A stretch of 64,000 nt of DNA, taken from contig JAFQZR010000027.1 in the NCBI GenBank assembly GCA_017405785.1, positions 62,001-126,000 of the forward strand. The letters run 5' to 3'. The notes beneath the pieces were generated by a model that searched no databases, was not told the DNA's origin, and saw only the letters and a program-made list of their open reading frames with translations. Source of the DNA: Erysipelotrichaceae bacterium (GTDB lineage: Bacteria; Bacillota_I; Bacilli_A; Erysipelotrichales; Erysipelotrichaceae). The translations under genes and the position numbers were made by a program. Position 1 is the first letter of the stretch. Every line of letters starts with the position of its first letter. Positions 62,834 to 64,000 of the stretch are shown here, piece by piece.

Positions 62834-64000
62834 AACTGCTCCTTTACCAGATGAACGAATGTATATTCATTTACCTCTACCGGTACCTTAATCCTTAATA
62901 ACTGCAGCGGTCTGTTGGCTACTGCAACCTCTTCACCGTCAGTATCCGTCATCTTATCAACTATGAATGTAACATCTTCCTGATACGGATTCATTACGGC
63001 CAGAGTATCACCTTTTTCAAAATGGTTTCGCACTTCAATGACTGCCTCAGAAGAATCCCTATCATAGCTTACAACATTGGCGACAAAGTTCTGCGAAGCC
63101 GTTGTCGGGAAGTTGTATAACTGTCCTTTACTGATGTCAAAGCCGGGATAGAAACCCGCAAATACTTCTCGGTTGGTTCCCAGCATCAGCATTTCCCAGC
63201 CCTTTTCCTTCTGCCGGTCGCTGATGTATCCCTGTTTCTGGTAACAGTCGATCAGATATCGGTAACCTCTGACGATCGAGGCAATGTAGAAAGCTGTTTT
63301 CATGCGGCCTTCGATCTTCAGTGAAGCCACATCCAGTTTCAGAATGTCTTCCAGATACTCCGCTGCACACATGTCTCTTGATCCCAGTGACAGAAGATAA
63401 TCATCTCTGTCCAGTAACTCTTCATCATGCCAGAGATGATAGTCCCAGCGGCAGCTGTGAGCACAGCCTCCTCTGTTGGCATCTCTATTGGTCAGCAGAT
63501 TGGAAATGGTACAGCGTCCGGAATAGTTGGCGCACATGCCGCCATGAATGAATACTTCAATCGGAACATCCGTTTTGCCCATTATCTCTTCCAACTGTTT
63601 CAGATTGACCTCCCTGCCCAGTACCACACGGTCGGCATTCTTGTCTTTCCAGTATGATAAAGCCCGGGTATTGATGGTTGTCTGCTGAGTGGAAATATGC
63701 ACCTCCATCTCAGGCGCAACTCTCTTGCAAAGGGTCAGTATAGCCTGTGATGCACAGATAATGGCATCAACGCCGAATTCTTCAAGCTTCTTCAGGTATT
63801 CCTCCAGACCGTTGAAATCGTCATTGTGAGGAATGATATTGACGGTGACATAAACTCTTCGGCCATACCCGTGAGCAAACTCAACCGCTTCCCTTATGTC
63901 TTCCAAAGTGAAGTTTGAAGCGCGGGAACGCAATGAAAACTGCTTGCCGCCAAAATAAACGGCGTCAGCACCGTAGATTATCGCTGTCTTCAGTCTGGCC
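62830..64000 (-). CDS. Peptidase U32-family protein, 5' end outside window
   Basis: The frame is open to the right edge; upstream residues read GADAVYFGGKQFSLRSRASNF, the family N-terminus, so the ATG at 63933 is internal and about 20-30 residues are missing. Further signatures are the YVTVNIIPHNDDF strand, EVHISTQQTTIN, LGREVNLKQLEEI, the cysteine motif ANYSGRCTISNLLTNRDANRGGCAHSCRW and SLKIEGRMKTAFYIA. U32 proteins are now linked to tRNA or ubiquinone hydroxylation (TrhP, UbiU/V) rather than proteolysis; this one matches the TrhP type, which hydroxylates tRNA uridine-34 precursors (inference). Confidence 0.92.
   Translation of the reverse strand, partial: ARLKTAIIYGADAVYFGGKQFSLRSRASNFTLEDIREAVEFAHGYGRRVYVTVNIIPHNDDFNGLEEYLKKLEEFGVDAIICASQAILTLCKRVAPEMEVHISTQQTTINTRALSYWKDKNADRVVLGREVNLKQLEEIMGKTDVPIEVFIHGGMCANYSGRCTISNLLTNRDANRGGCAHSCRWDYHLWHDEELLDRDDYLLSLGSRDMCAAEYLEDILKLDVASLKIEGRMKTAFYIASIVRGYRYLIDCYQKQGYISDRQKEKGWEMLMLGTNREVFAGFYPGFDISKGQLYNFPTTASQNFVANVVSYDRDSSEAVIEVRNHFEKGDTLAVMNPYQEDVTFIVDKMTDTDGEEVAVANRPLQLLRIKVPVEVNEYTFVHLVKEQL

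Overview
The window is a gene-dense stretch (about 58 protein genes, no gap over 300 bp without a gene or RNA leader) of a Bacillota chromosome of moderate GC. It has Bacillus-type helicase loaders (DnaB/DnaI), an HrcA/CIRCE heat-shock system, a tRNA-sensing T-box, PyrR, RNase J and SEDS cell-wall genes, with strong AGGAGG ribosome sites and rho-independent terminators at most operon ends. Gene order and protein style point to an Erysipelotrichia-like anaerobe (inference, moderate confidence). No rRNA, tRNA, CRISPR, insertion sequence or prophage was seen, so this is core chromosome.

Layout. 1-1646: end of galK and galM. 1641-3265: CPBP protease and a DUF4003-like protein ending in nine alanines. 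3361-5797: gdhA and a GMP synthase without its glutaminase domain. 5932-8197: tdh-kbl threonine breakdown. 8257-13338: guaB, a small membrane protein, a Gfo/Idh oxidoreductase, a MATE exporter and a nitroreductase. 13335-20693: heat-shock cluster hrcA-grpE-dnaK-dnaJ-clpB (reading leftward), with the nitroreductase coupled to clpB. 20751-26300: gtrA, orphan lipoprotein, proS, fba, M24 peptidase. 26293-28559: coaD, rsmD, ftsW. 28704-31894: def, rnj, phosphoesterase. 31921-36900: redoxin, esterase, HAD phosphatase, uracil permease and pyrR behind an attenuator. 37005-38990: CNNM/CBS protein and GNAT. 39090-41890: VTC polyphosphate-polymerase domain, DUF4956 membrane protein and beta-helix lipoprotein. 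41906-45760: M18 peptidase and T-box thrS. 45784-56454: one long leftward operon, (ZnuA-like)-polA-mutM/coaE-dnaB-dnaI-pfkA-pyk-M29 peptidase. 56467-64000: radC with a small membrane ORF, HAD, nitroreductase, RNA methyltransferase, htpG with its own CIRCE, TrmH-family methyltransferase and a U32 peptidase running off the end.

Most notable points: an in-frame MutM-CoaE fusion; three CIRCE-type operators giving a coherent HrcA regulon that includes clpB, htpG and a nitroreductase; a VTC/DUF4956/beta-helix operon preceded by a helically phased array of Pho-box-like hexamers; a glutaminase-less GMP synthase beside glutamate dehydrogenase; a threonyl-tRNA synthetase without TGS domain; and a ZnuA-fold lipoprotein lacking its histidine metal ligands at the head of a DNA replication/repair/glycolysis operon.

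All calls come from reading the sequence; no database search was run. Family names rest on remembered motifs and should be read with the stated confidence.
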